Positions 45,606 to 57,821 of a stretch of DNA of 64,000 nucleotides are shown piece after piece. The notes below the pieces were generated by a model, which saw only the letters and a program-made list of their open reading frames with translations, was not told the DNA's origin and did no database searches. The DNA comes from Lunularia cruciata (lineage: Eukaryota > Streptophyta > Marchantiopsida > Lunulariales > Lunulariaceae), in NCBI GenBank assembly GCA_948567375.1, contig OX419761.1, positions 31,844,243 through 31,908,242 on the forward strand, read 5' to 3'. Position numbers and translations under genes: made by a program. Numbering within the stretch: position 1 is the stretch's first letter; each line of letters begins with the position of its first letter.

Positions 45606-48600
45606 ACTTCTGGAATATTCTAGGCTAATTTGTCTTATGTGCTACTTCGTGAGCCTGACTGACTTCATCGCTAAACTCCATATTGTTACATTGAGTCTAA
45701 TCTTCTAGAGCACTCCATTCTTGAATGACCTTTATTTTATCTCTTAATACTTGGATACACTCTACACCAACTCTTCTCATTTTGTGGTGTGATAGTTGTG
45801 TTCTATTAGTCACAGCTTTTGAGAGAAATATGCAATTGGATACCATCTGTCATGCCACTCTTGTTGTAAGATTGCTCCTATTGCTATACCTGATGCATCT
45901 ATATCCAACTTGATTGGATGTTTTGGGTCATATCATTTCAAGATTGGTGCATGTAGCAAGGCGTCCTTCAATTCTTAAAAGGCCAACTCTTGTGCAGTTC
46001 CTCACGACTCCTTCTTCCCCTTGCCAAGTAGTGTCATTAAAGGTTGTGCAACCTTGGAGAAGTCCTTGACAAATTGATGATAGAAAATTGTCAACCCCAA
46101 GAAGCTCTTGAGTTAAGTCTGATCTTCTAGAGCGCTCTATTTTTTAATGACCTTTATTTTATCTATTAATACTTGGATACCCTCTACACTTACTCTATGC
46201 CCCAAGTAGTCTACTTCAGACTTGCCAAACTTGCACTTTGAGATGTTTGCATACACTTGATTCTATCTTAGAATTTGGAAGACTTCTTGTAGATGCTATT
46301 TGTGTTCTATCATTTTCCTATTGTATATTAAGATGTCATCTAAGAAGACAATAATAGACTCATATAAATATGGATGAAATATGTCATTCATCAAACTCAT
46401 GAAAGTGGCAAGTGCATTGGTGAGACCAAAAGGCATCACAAGGTACTCAAAGTGGGCCATACTTGGTTTGGAAGGCAATTTTGTATACATTTGTCTTTGC
46501 AATCCGGATTTGATTGTAATTGCTCCGTAGATCTACTTTGGTGAAGTGTTTTTCTCCATTGAGTTGATCAAACAGGTCATCCATGCAAGGTAAGGGGTAT
46601 TTTTTCTTCATTATTTGTTGATTGAGTCCCCAATAGTCAATGCACATGCGCATCATACTGTCCTTCTTCTTCACAAACAAGACAAGAGTTCCATATGGTG
46701 ATATGTTGTGTTGGATAAAACTTTTCTACAACATATCCTCAATTTGAGTCTTACACTCTTCCAACTCATGAGGTGATAGAAAATATATGGCCTTACAAGG
46801 AGGTGTCTTCTTTGAGAATGTCTCAATTTTATGATTTACTCTCCTTTTGGTGGCAATCCTAAGGGTAGATTATTTGGAAAGATATCTTGAAACTCATTTA
46901 CCACATCTTTCAATTTCTTAGGAATTTTTCCATTGAGTTGTGCACTTTGGAGTTCTCTTATTAGACCCATGAAATACCTATCTCTCTTATAGCTAATTGT
47001 TTTCCTTATGACATAGAGAAGCAATTCTTGACTATGTGATTTTTCTTTAACCCCAATGATTGTCCATTAGTGAGTGTTCATTACTTTCTTCCTCCAATCT
47101 ACCATAGAGTTGTAATGCAACATCCATGGCATGCTTAAGATTGCATCATAGCAAGCTAATTGTATCACTTGCCTCTCAATTGCTTCCTTATATTGTCCTA
47201 TAAAGAGTGTTATCTTTCTAGGTAACGATTCAATCTTCTCTATTTGCCAATTAGGTAACTTTACTTCTTTGCTCTCATCTTTCTCTAGATCCATCCCCAA
47301 TCTTGTTGCAATAGAGCAAGATAAGAAATTCTTTGTTGCTCCCAAATCCATCAATACTCTCACATGATTGCTTTCTAGGACTCCATTCACAACAATCAGT
47401 TTGGGAGTTTGCCTTTTTGGACCTTTGCGCATTTGTCTTCTTCCTCCCCTTGCTTTTTTGCTTCCCTATTGAGCCAGTAAGGCCACGAGGTACATTTACT
47501 AGTGATCTTCATTTTTTGAGGTGATTTCTGCATCCTCTTCTTTAGTGCATCTCTCCATGTTCTTCAAAGATTGCCTATATGGAGGCCAAGGGCCTCTAGG
47601 GAGACAAGCACAAAAATTGATAGATATGTGCCCAATACAATCACAATTGTGGCCACAATTGTAGCAACAATGTTGTTCTCTTCAAGTTCCTTCTCCTTGT
47701 GAGACTCTATCTCTTTGTTCTTCCATCCATCCTAGCTCTCCTTGTAGTGATTGTGCTCCTTGGTCTCAAAACCAAAGGTTACCCAATTCTATAGGTATTG
47801 GTCTACCCATGTGTGGCATTTCAGCTTGATAATGTTGAGACAAAACTACTCATTCACCTCCTCCAAGTGCCCTTGCTATTCTCTACGCGCAAGCAATGGC
47901 TTCAAATATAGTGCAAAGATTTTGTACCATAACTTCTTAGCAAATCTGCTCCTTCAACCCTTGTTTGAAATTATCTAGAGCCTTTGTTGGACTCATGTTG
48001 GTTATTGCAACTTGTAGATCAAGAAATGCATCCATGTACTCTTGTACACCCTTCTTCTGCTTCAACCTCCATAGTCGGATTCAGGCCATCTCCATGGAAT
48101 CCACAAAGTGGACATTCTTCAACAGTCATTCTTGCATTGTTGTCCATGTGACCTCTCTTCTTTCTACCAACATTGATTGTCCCCAAGCATCATACCATGT
48201 GAGGGCTTTATTGGTCAAGTACCCACATGAAAAAAAGCCTACGGTATGCTCAATAATCTCCGTTGAGAATAATTTGAAGTATTGATTTGTTCTTGAGATC
48301 CAGCTCTCCACTACTCCCATAGAATGTTGCCCCCTGTAAGACTTGATATTGCAGGTTTTCTGCATCCGTAATATTAATGTGGCTTCATCGTTGACCGGGT
48401 TTGATGTCATAGGCATGGGTGCCTCTCCAAGTACTTCAATTGCATGTACTAGGTTTTGAGACGATTCTCCTTCTTGCATTGCCTGATCATTCTTGAAGGT
48501 TTGTACTTGAATTTCTAATGCCTCCATGGTCATCTTGATTGCTTGAAACTCATTTAACATCCCATGCATTCCTTGCATCAACTCTTGCAACTATGGATCC

Positions 48601-49950
48601 ATGGTTCCTACAAACGCTTAATTGCTAGATTCTACTTCAATAAAGAGTTACTATGATCACTTGGGAAGGCATACAAACTATTGGGACTACCATTGGGACT
48701 TTAGAAGCTATCACTTGTTGATAATAATCCTCACCAAAATCCTTGACTACAAAACCCTAAACATCACTTTTGATCTAACTACATAACAAAATTCTACTTG
48801 AGTGTTGAAAGAGAGAGGATTTTGGACAATCAGATCCATCACAACAAAATATAGATTTTGAAATCCAACTCTCTATAGTAAATCATTACAAGTAGAATCA
48901 CTGAGTTTGGTGAATTCATCACTATATCCATGAACTTTATTCCAAAATGGTAAACGAGATATACTCTCACTTGCTCTTGTTGGATGTACATGACCTTGAT
49001 GTGAAACGGGATCAAGAATAAGAAACAGAGCATAGGAAATTGTCCACCAAGAGCCTCTATCCCATCCTCTCTCTAAAACACTCCTAACCTATCAATTGTT
49101 CTGTGGTTTTTCTCCCCAAATTTACTCAATCTCAATAGCACATGTCCTTCCAAGAGAGGTGATCCGCTCTCTTGGATTGAAAAACTTGCTCTGATATCAT
49201 TGTAATATTCTGAGGATAGTAGAGAAACACAAAAGAGAAAATGCAAGCTCACACTCAAACTCCAATGCCCCAAAGGAGCACCTTGGTTTTATTATACAGC
49301 AAAGCAAATATACTCAATGAAAGCATAACCCTTGGATCAGATATATAGATTGGTTACATGTCATTGAGCTCCACCCTCAAATTAGATGCATGCATGGGTG
49401 ACATGTCGGATCTGGTCCTATTTGGTTGGTCAAACCAGTGTTGACTAGAAGGAATCTTTAGGGAATCTGCTTATATGAATCTCAAAATTGCATGGATGAG
49501 ATACCACTTGAAAGCTCTTGATGAGACAAATAGGGGGGGAGGGAAGGCCAACCTTTTCTTTTTTCAATGGGAGAATCTACACATTTTTGAGGCCTAATTC
49601 ATTGTTTAGGCAATCAAAATTGCTTATTATTGCTTTTAAAGATGTCATATTTTGATGTCTACTCTATTAGTAGAAGTAACCTTTTGGTGAAACCTTTTTT
49701 TAATTTGTTTAGTCCATCAGGTGTGACATCCTTCCAGCTGTTACCAAACCAAATTTTGCATCTAGATCATATGTCTAGCTATTGGTTCTAAGGTTTTCAA
49801 GTCTATTTTGGTTTCTGTCCTATTAGTAGAAGTACTCTTTTGGTGATATTTCTCTTTGATCTATTTGGTCCATCATGTATAACATCTTTCCAGATATTAC
49901 CAAACCAAATTTCACCTCTCAATAATATGTCTATCTATTGGTATTATACA

Positions 49951-50430
49951 AAGGAAGCTCCATCCTTGGCTTAGATACATTGATTTGTGACATGTCAGCA
50001 AGCTCCAACCTTAGATTAGTTACCTGGATGGGTGACATGTCAGTCCTTGTCCTATCTAGTTGGTCAAATAGGTTTTACCAAAGAGAATATTTAGGTATTC
50101 TTCTTGTAGGAAGCTCAAAATTGCATGGATAAGGTACCATTGGAAAGCTCTTGATGAGACAAAAAGAGAGGAGGATAAATCAAGCCTTTTTCTCAAAAGG
50201 AGAGAAATAATTTCTATTTTCAAGGCCTAATTCATTTGTTTAGGCTTTTGGAATTGGCTTTGATTTCAAATTTCAAATTTCAAGGTGTTTTTGGCTCTTG
50301 TCTTGTTAGTGGAAGTGCTCTTTCCGTGACACCTCTATCTAATCTGCTTAGTCTATCATATATAACATCCTTCAATATGTTACCAAGTCAATTTCTACCT
50401 TTAGATAACATATCTAGCTATTGGTATTAC
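49951..50430 (-). mobile_element. Gypsy-2 LTR fragment, second copy
   Basis: Directly after the right Gypsy-2 LTR the sequence restarts inside the same LTR (CTCCATCCTTGGCTTAGATA; GGTACCATTGGAAAGCTCTT) and runs to CTATTGGTATTACA at about 50,424. It lacks the first ~130 bp. It is a diverged relic. Confidence 0.8.
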
Positions 50431-51953
50431 ACATATGCATCAAGGTCACTTCTTTGTTCTTCTAGCCTTGGAGTTATAGGGAGTGATGAATGCGGAATTT
50501 GAGACCTTTTTCAAGGAGTGTGCAAGGGCATATTATTCAAGACGTTAAGAAGTATCACTATCACTCTCATATTTCACTATATATTCTAGGCAGCATGTGT
50601 CCATTGCTCTACAAAGATCATTGACTAGTGCAATCCATAGGAGCACAATCACACTAGGTGATGCTTCTTTGGATGCTCTAATTGTTTGTAGACCATATGA
50701 CTTCCATAGATCAGATATATTTGGTGATGTAGGACATATTCCTCTTATCAATACTATTGGGGCTTAGCCCTATTTTACATCCTTTGTCTTTTCCTTCTAT
50801 GGCGTTGGGGGTCTTCCCATCCTTCTTGCTTTCACATGTGGTCGTGTTTTCACCTATGGTTCCAATGGTTTGTCTAGAAGAATCACAAGAACCTACCATC
50901 CAAGGAACCTTCTTGAGAACTTCCACCAATAAACCTACTTGAGAGAGGCAGATAGGAGAAGCAAATTACAATAGCTACAATTATTCCTTGATTGAAATGA
51001 TAGGCAAGTTAATCCTAAAAGCCTATTATCTGAATTATAACCAACCCAACAGGTTTGGAGGTCAATTGATAAACCAAAAGTTTCAAGGACAACTTTTCAA
51101 TCAAAAGTACTCCACTATTGATGTTGCAAACAAGACTCTACAATATAGAAAATGAACACAAACATCTCTTTCCCTAGCAGCATGTTCCATTATTGTTTAA
51201 ATAAAAGTGGATTCAGAGAATTTTTTAATATATCTGAAAATTACTAGAGACTTGGAGTAAGAACCTTACTACTAATTAAGAGCAGATAATCCCAAAGGTT
51301 TGAAAGAAATGAGAAAAGTAGCTATGGGATAAATATCTCTGACAATAGGTTGCACTCTTTTAATGTTAAGCTTTAGAAGAGTAGCTTTAGAGATTAAAGA
51401 TCTCTAATAAGGACATTTGTGCTATGATTAGTACCTCAAGGCACTAGCTATACCACACATAAAGTCAAAAAGGCTCAAATTACTAAGCATATTCCTAAAT
51501 CTAGAAATGGACAAATGAGAAAGAAGAAATCATTTGCACTCTCATAGCAGATTTATTGTCTGGCCTACAAAAAACCTAAACATTTGACATGATGTCCAAT
51601 GCTATGGTGCAACAAAATGAGATGTGAAGGCTAATTAATGAGTGTGGATATATAATGAGCACATAATAAATATGTAACTTGTTTGTTAGAACATGGTTCC
51701 ATATCCACCTAAACTTGACCAAACGTGACAAGGTATAGATAATAAATCCCTCACTCACACCTTGTGGTGAGCAAGCTTTCCTATTAATTTGTATCGTCAA
51801 GTGAGATAGCATAAATTAATTTTTTTGTGTTGTATATAGATGTATCAAGTCTCAAAGATGCACTCAAATTTCATGCTTCATCTTCAACTTCATCATGGTT
51901 TCCTTATTGAGGTAGCATGGGATCATTATAAAGGAGAAGTGCCTTGGCTTTTT
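50431..51953. repeat. Unassigned repeats, no gene recognised
   Basis: At 50,738-50,880 is a repeat with GGGGCTTAGCCC and GGTCTTCCCATCC that recurs at 62,549-62,690. At 51,660-51,820 is a repeat shared with 2,690-2,880 (TAAATCCCTCA; GTGGTGAGC). The rest (50,940-51,600) has a faint coding look on the plus strand but only short frames and no family I can name. Confidence 0.45.
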
Positions 51954-52284
51954 TGTAATGTTTCAAGAATAGAAAAACAAACAAGAGAAGCATAAGAGAC
52001 AAAACACAAGGTTTAATTCTTCAATACTTTGATGCTCCAAAGGAGCACTTTGACTCTAATATATAGTGAAGAATCTCCCTTCTAAGAGAGCTACATCCTT
52101 AGATTAGATACATGGATAGGTGACATGTCGGCAAGCTACACCCTTAGATTAGATCCATGGGTTGGTGACATGTCAGCCTAGGTCCCATATGTGTAGACCA
52201 TTAGACCATCGTGTATAACATCCCTAAATATATCACCAAGCAAATTCTCACCTCCAAATAAATTTTCTAGCAAATGGTATTATA
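51954..52284 (-). mobile_element. Diverged Gypsy-2-type LTR, partial
   Basis: It starts TGTAATGTTTCAAGAATAG and ends CAAATGGTATTATA, and has the GGTGACATGTC and AAGGAGCACTTTGACT stretches of the Gypsy-2 LTR, with an internal deletion. An old solo or broken LTR. Confidence 0.65.
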
Positions 52285-52309
52285 TTTTCTCACTCACCAC
52301 GCTTACCTC

Positions 52310-52800
52310 CTATTTACAACACAACTCGGGATCATTATAGAACAGAACTGCCTTGGCTTTCTCACATGTCATGCATACCTCTTATTTTTTATAGATACAA
52401 AGTTGAAGTCATAAAGATCATATGCTTTGAGTCTTAATTGACAAGGCATTGGTAGTGTGCATTCCATTCCCGATTGCCAAATATACCCTTGGAAGATCCC
52501 TACCATACTATTCAATTATAGATTCACTTTATCACTTGTGTTACATTTTCACTTTCATCATGGTCTCCTTTGAGAGGTAGCATGGGATTACTATAAAGGA
52601 GAAGTGCCTTGGCTTACTCACCTGACATGCTTATCTGATATATCCAATATATATAGAAAGTCTCATTCACATAGACCATATGCTTTGAGTCTTAATTGAC
52701 GGGGTATTGATAGTATGCATTCCACTCACAATTGCCAGATGTACCCTTGGAGTATCTCTGCCATATTGTTCAGGTCTTATTGGTCTTGTTACATGTTTCC
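52310..52800. repeat. Two tandem ~235-bp diverged repeats
   Basis: The first copy (about 52,310-52,545) and the second (about 52,560-52,790) share AAGTGCCTTGGCT-type, CATATGCTTTGAGTCTTAAT and ACCCTTGGA stretches in the same order. Part of the unit also occurs at 51,885-51,950. No gene is visible. Confidence 0.7.
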
Positions 52801-53198
52801 TGTAGCTTACCCTCCACAGTGTTTTGTTCTCTATGCTTCAGTGCCCCCTTCCCTAAATTTTTGGCTCTCTCTTTTTATTCCTTTTCTCCTTTTCCTTTGG
52901 GGTATTTTATTGGGTATGTTTGCCTATCAAAAAGAAAAACCTACTATAGGTAAATATAACCTATTAAGAGGGCCAAGTTAACCGTTCCTGCATATAATCA
53001 ATGTTGTCAGACATGGATTGGTTTTCAAGTCTCTATTTCAAGTCTCTATTTCTTGTGCTTTATTCCCTTGGCCAAACATCATTACAGTAGACAATTTGCT
53101 GCATGGATGCTTTGCAAGAAGACAGATGTAGTAGTTTGTGTATAAACTAGTGGGACAACAAAGATTCATGAGAGATATGCAAAGATTCACGAAGTAAG

Positions 53199-53304
53199 AC
53201 AGATAGATGTTCATATACAGATAGATGTTCATATACAGATAGATGTTCATATACAGATAGATGTTCATATACAGATAGATGTTCATATACAGATAGATGT
53301 TCAT
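53199..53304 (+). repeat. 18-bp minisatellite, six copies
   Basis: The unit ACAGATAGATGTTCATAT is repeated six times with essentially no change; the last copy is two bases short. It lies 65 bp left of the Harbinger end. Confidence 0.95.
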
Positions 53305-53866
53305 AAGTGAACAATCGGCGTATTACTTATAGCATTTAGAACCGTTGAACCACCTCTTGAAAGACAATAGGGGGTTTCAGAAATAGGTTTGACAGATGTC
53401 TACGGGATAAATAACAAACTTTGTAATAATTTTTAGTGAACTTGGTAACGATACGAGATTGTAATAACTAAACGCTTTGTAACTTCAATTAAGAGATATA
53501 TTTAGCAAATTGCATTCATTTATAAAAATCAAATCATATGCTACGGATGTTTTGGAATGCCATAAATAAATAAATGGTTGTCAGAAAGAGTGACGTGTTT
53601 CCTCAAGAGGGTGGCCATGTAATCATTTAGTCACGTATTGATGATCTGATTTTGTATTCAAGATCCAAAATGGCCCCGCCCAACAATTCAAATTTGTAAA
53701 CTGAAATTCACCACCCTCTGGAGCAAATGTGCGAGTTATCAAGCAAGTAAGAGCAGTTTTGTAGTTTTGCATTGGTGTGGGAAATGATCAGCGCCGCCGT
53801 GCGGCAACCAAGAAATTGATTAGAGTGCGACAATTCTCACGCTAGGAGTGCAACAAAATTTTTGCA

Positions 53867-55173
53867 ATGGGAGATCAAGTACATTGTTTTAGTGTAGGAG
53901 ACTCCCTTATCAACGCTGATCCGGGACCTATAGAGTCATCTTTGGATTTGCAACCTCAACAGCCATTAGAGAAATTTGGAGACTTGTTGAGGATGCTTCT
54001 TCTGTGCCTGGCCAAACCAAGGAGGATGAACGATTTCGCATGGCAACACACCATTACAGCCAAATATTGGATTATTTGGAGGACCCCAAGCATTTTGCAC
54101 AAATTCATGGTGGGAATTGCAAAAATCCCATTCAAAAATAGACCGCATTTAGTTTCATGGCAACCTTTTTGATTAGAGAGGGTATTGGATTTCCTACTTC
54201 TATGACAAGTGACAGACTTTACAAGAAATGGTTGCGGTACATGAAACAATACAAAGAAAATCGGGAGCTTAAGAATAAGGCTATGGGAGAAGGTCTCACC
54301 GAGAAGGAATATGGCAAAGGGTGGAGAACTCTAGAAGATAAATTGAATGGAATGTGCCTGCATTTTGCAAGAATGGAAGCCATGTTTGGGACCAGAGCAA
54401 ACATAAGTCCACCGGCAATGGTAAGTTTAGGAGATTGTAATCCTAATTCGAGCAAGATTTGCGAAGCTGGCAAGGAGGAGGTCCATGAAGGTCCGCAGGA
54501 ATGCTCCCAATTCTCATCTCCTCCAGAGGTTGTGCTCCTTGACTCGGGCCCTGAGTTGGTCGCAAACACCCAAGGGGTGGAAAGTTTAGCAAGTGGCATG
54601 AAGAATGGAATCCTATCACCAGAGGATGAGTCTCTATTTGTTCCACTTACCGAGGACTTGCCTTTCATTACACCACCACCGCCTTTAATTTCTACAAGAG
54701 ATGGATCCAATTGTGCAGACCAAGAAGGGGAATGTGACCCAAAGAGGAGGAAAGGTGGAATATCTGCAAGTAAGGTACCCAAGTTTTCACCTAGTATGTC
54801 ATTGTCTCATGATTTAGCAAAAATTACCATGTTAAAGGTAGATAGTATAGAATCCAGAGAGAGGTTACGACTAGCTGAACTAGAAGCCACCAACATGAGG
54901 AAGAGAGAGAAAACAATGATGAGAATGGAAGCAGAGCACGTTAGATTAGAGACAAAGAAGATGAAAATTAAAATTGAGAAAAAATTGAGCGTAGATAAAA
55001 GAAAAGCTAGGGCAGAAAAACACAAATTTAAGGAGAAGAGTTTAGAATCAAAGCGCACTCATGAAATCAAAATGAGTCTCATACAAGCAAGGAAAACTCC
55101 CGAGGAAATAAGTAACTATTTTAAAGTGCTCACTCAGGTTCAACATTCATCATACTCTACTGATAGTGAATAG
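53867..55173 (+). CDS. Harbinger ORF1, Myb/SANT-like DNA-binding protein with charged C-terminus
   Basis: In Harbingers a Myb-like partner protein helps the transposase enter the nucleus and bind the ends. The N-terminal part reads ATHHYSQILDYLEDPKHFAQ then IHGGN (54,040-54,130). In the same frame after a TAG at 54,139-54,141 comes SMTSDRLYKKWLRYMKQYKE, GLTEKEYGKGWRTLEDKL and HFARMEAMFGTRANI, the helical Myb/SANT-like region of this family. A proline/acid-rich linker follows, and then a long basic coiled-coil-like stretch (about 54,840-55,100) with many Lys, Arg and Glu. A 338-codon frame runs from 54,157 to 55,173. The upstream frame has no clear start in register, so either an intron or decay separates the two halves. 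Confidence 0.75.
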
Positions 55174-55830
55174 TATACCACCATGTAACCTTTATTATGA
55201 TTATAATAAAGATGAGTTATGGAAACTTGATAAATGCTTCTAGTATTTGCCTGATGCAGCTTGTTACCACTCAGTTCCTCACAAGTTTTTGTTTTTGATG
55301 TTGTCTTTACCACTCTGTTCCTTTCATGTCTTTCTTGCACAATAAGCCCAAGATGCCACAAGTTGACGCTCATAGCCGCCCAAAAGTCTTTCCTACCGCT
55401 AGTTACCACTTGTTGCCGCTCAATCCAATGCAACACGGAAAACAAAATAAAGGCAAGCAAGTTGTTTAGGGTGCTATGGGCGCTCGTAGGCGCTCGTCGG
55501 TGCTCATAGGCGCTCGTCGGTGCTCATAGGCGCTTGTAGAAGGTAATGAGCTCTAGTAGGCACTCATGGTCACTGGGTGCCACTGGGTGGCCACTAGGTA
55601 GGTGCTAGTTGACGCTCACGGCCTTTAAGTGGCACTCGACGATGATGGGAAAAAGCTCATGAAGTCGGTATGCGCTCGTCGGCGCTCGCCAGACATGGAT
55701 TCATGGCTCGTAGTCGCTCAAAGGTGCTTGTTGGCGAGCATAGACGCTGAGGGCCGCTCATGATATGTTTAGGGTTGAGTGTTTAAAGGGAAATGGCGCC
55801 CATATTTGTAAGGTGATGACACGTTGGATA
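55174..55830 (+). repeat. GC-rich word-repeat island, left
   Basis: From about 55,470 to 55,760 the sequence is built from short words such as GGCGCTCGTCGGTGCTCATA and TGGGTGCCACTGGGTGGCC in irregular tandem. The same word style occurs at 58,540-59,070 and, reversed, at 59,790-59,950. No open frame of note. Its GC content is far above the AT-rich sequence around it. Confidence 0.65.
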
Positions 55831-55994
55831 CAAAAGGCACAATTCAAAATTTAGCACATGAAAATACAAGAGTTAGACCACAATATGAGAGTTCACAAGT
55901 GTAAACTAAAACATGAATGTATACATGGGGAGAAATGAACATAATATGTATATAAATAGGGAGCCAATAAAACCTAAACCTATGACTATAGAGG

Positions 55995-56994
55995 TCAAGG
56001 AGGTGAAGAAGAAGAGGGAGATGCACTATGGTGTCTAAGTGCTACTACTGCATCCTCAAGTCTACGACGGTATACATGATGTTGAATCCTAAATGGACTC
56101 AATGACCACCATAGGAGCCACTCACTCTCATCCAAGTCTTGATGCCTGATACCACTAGCAAGAAGAAGATAAGGGTCACAACTATAAGAACTCAATCTAC
56201 TTGATGTCCACTCCTCTTCTGCCCAACTAATAGCAGGCCTATTGTCATGGACAATCTGTCCAAAGCACTCATCAAAGGGTCAAATGACCAAGTGTATGAT
56301 GCTCTATGTACCCTATAAGGACGGAAGTGGGTAGGGTGGATAGCACCATGTGGATGGTTCCTATAATAAGAGAGTGCATAACTATCTATGATCAAAAGAT
56401 CACAAAGAGGTAAACCTAATGAAGTCAGATGCTCATATGATCTAACTCTAAGTCCTCTGAACTCCGAATCTTGTTGTATATCTCTAGAGCACAAACATGC
56501 CATGAGGTGAGACCCGGTGTGAGCTCCCTCTAGGAGTTCAGACCACTGCCACATGCTCCGTAGCAACCACTCTACTCCATCCGGAGTACGATCTATCCAC
56601 AAGATAACCTCAAAGCGTAGCAAATAGAATTGGATGAAATGGCAAACACTAGGACGGGCCACCCACCCTACAAGCCCAGACTATGTGTGAGGGAACCAAC
56701 CATGCGTAGTTGTCCCGCTCTCCCATGCACAGAAACCAATAGCACCATGAATCCATAATGAACACATACAAGTAACATCCACAATAATAATCTTCTTCCG
56801 TAGGAAGCCGGGTAAGAGGATACATAGAATATACTCTCTTGATAGATGAATCCTCTCTCTAAACTCAGTCTAAGTGCCCTGAGTCTGCACACTATTAGGT
56901 AACACATGGGTGGCATCAGTTTGGGTATGCATCTCATGACGAGTGTGGGTCTCACAAGCAATAGTACATAGTCTGGGTCCAAGATAAGCCACAC
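55995..56994 (-). CDS. Unknown protein ORFs in the Harbinger interior
   Basis: Two adjacent minus-strand frames, 56,192-56,662 (156 codons; WQWSELLEGAHTGSHLMACL, GLPLCDLLIIDSYALSYYRN) and 56,668-56,994 (108 codons), plus 55,995-56,195, look protein-like in composition: they are rich in Trp, His and Tyr with few low-complexity runs. I do not recognise the family. They follow, in the same direction, the two ORFs at 57.8-58.5 kb and the coiled-coil ORF at 57.2-57.5 kb, so they may be exons of one gene. Confidence 0.35.
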
Positions 56995-57198
56995 GAGCCC
57001 TCAAATGAGCTAGACTAATCTCACTCTCCTCTACATAAGCTCTCATCTGAGCTAGACTACTCTCGCTCTCCTCTACCTAAACATGTGCACTCTCACACCT
57101 CTCTATAGCATATGCTAACTCTTGTGCCTGATTATGTAACTAGAGCTTGTAACCCTCCGCCATGGTAGCGGCACCTAGTATATCCATGTCCAAGTCAC

Positions 57199-57507
57199 CT
57201 AATCTCTGCTCTCTCTCTCCATCTCAGAAGTAAGCAAGGTCAGATGCCTCTCCTCCTTTGCAGCAAGTAAATCCTCTCGCTCTAGCACTAATCTTTCTCT
57301 CTCCTCTACACTCTCCAATCTACTCTCATGCTCAAGCACTAATCTCTCTCTCTCTTCTACACTCTCCAATCTACTCTCACACTCAAGGAGATTTCTCTCT
57401 CTACACTCAGCCACTTGAACACAATCATCTAAAATGCAAGTGATGTGAACTGAACAGGAAGGAGGTGAAGGTACTCTGAAATGCATGGGGTCACCAACTC
57501 CCTCCAC
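57199..57507 (-). CDS. Coiled-coil ORF with internal repeat
   Basis: A 102-codon minus-strand frame contains the repeat ESRLESVEERERLVLE twice in succession, followed by a third degenerate unit, giving a heptad-rich, strongly charged helix. The matching DNA is a ~54-bp tandem repeat of CTCTCTC-rich sequence. No known domain. It may be an exon of the unknown gene on either side. Confidence 0.45.
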   Translation of the reverse strand: MEGVGDPMHFRVPSPPSCSVHITCILDDCVQVAECRERNLLECESRLESVEERERLVLEHESRLESVEERERLVLEREDLLAAKEERHLTLLTSEMERESRD

Positions 57508-57821
57508 AGATGGAGGAAGTGGTGAAGGGGAAGAAGAGTGAAAAGGAGCTATCTCAACAAAGGGTAAGGGATGTGTCTCAACACAAATCTGTTGAACACC
57601 TGTTCACAAGTGGTACATTTAGTTATCCATCAAGTACAAATTCATATTTGAATATAAAAATATAAAAATATACAAGTTCACAAGTTCATTAATTCAAGCT
57701 TCTTAAATGAACTCATTTATTAAATCCAGTAATGGTATATAAAAAAGAACTTTGTATGTTTTCCAACATACAAATATATGAATATATATATATATGACAA
57801 AACTCAAATCTAATCCATCAA

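Larger units (their letters stand above)
40044..45690 (-). mobile_element. Gypsy-1 chromovirus, full length, TSD TTGAG
   Basis: LTRs of 426 bp lie at 40,044-40,469 and 45,265-45,690; TTGAG flanks the element at 40,039-40,043 and 45,691-45,695. The primer site next to the right LTR is TGGTATCAGAGC (45,253-45,264), an exact initiator-Met match, and a purine tract (GGCGGGGGAATA) abuts the left LTR. Minus-strand parts: gag (44.25-44.9 kb), protease ([12 protein letters not shown]), reverse transcriptase ([26 protein letters not shown]), RNase H, zinc-binding and core integrase (VFVDKLSKQIHL; HPQTDGQTKRAN) and a chromodomain near 40.5-40.7 kb (GYPLHDATWQPL). The LTRs differ at about 12 of 426 sites, mostly transitions, so it is fairly young. 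Its coding region has several breaks. Confidence 0.93.
36272..49950 (-). mobile_element. Gypsy-2, old Gypsy element interrupted by younger insertions
   Basis: Its LTRs lie at 36,272-37,007 and 49,201-49,950, both starting TGTAATATTCTGAGGATAG and ending near CTATTGGTAT. The minus-strand primer site next to the right LTR reads TGATATCAGAGC, one base from the usual initiator-Met site, and a purine tract (AAAAGGAAGGAGG) abuts the left LTR. Parts along the minus strand: gag (48.1-48.6 kb), protease-like frame (47.07-47.43 kb), reverse transcriptase (46.3-47.0 kb; FVKKKDSMMRMCIDYWGLN, FLDDILIYNR), RNase H (45.7-46.2 kb and 39.2-40.04 kb), integrase (38.76-39.0 and 37.4-38.2 kb). It is badly broken, with many lesions, and older than Gypsy-1, which sits inside it. 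Confidence 0.85.
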
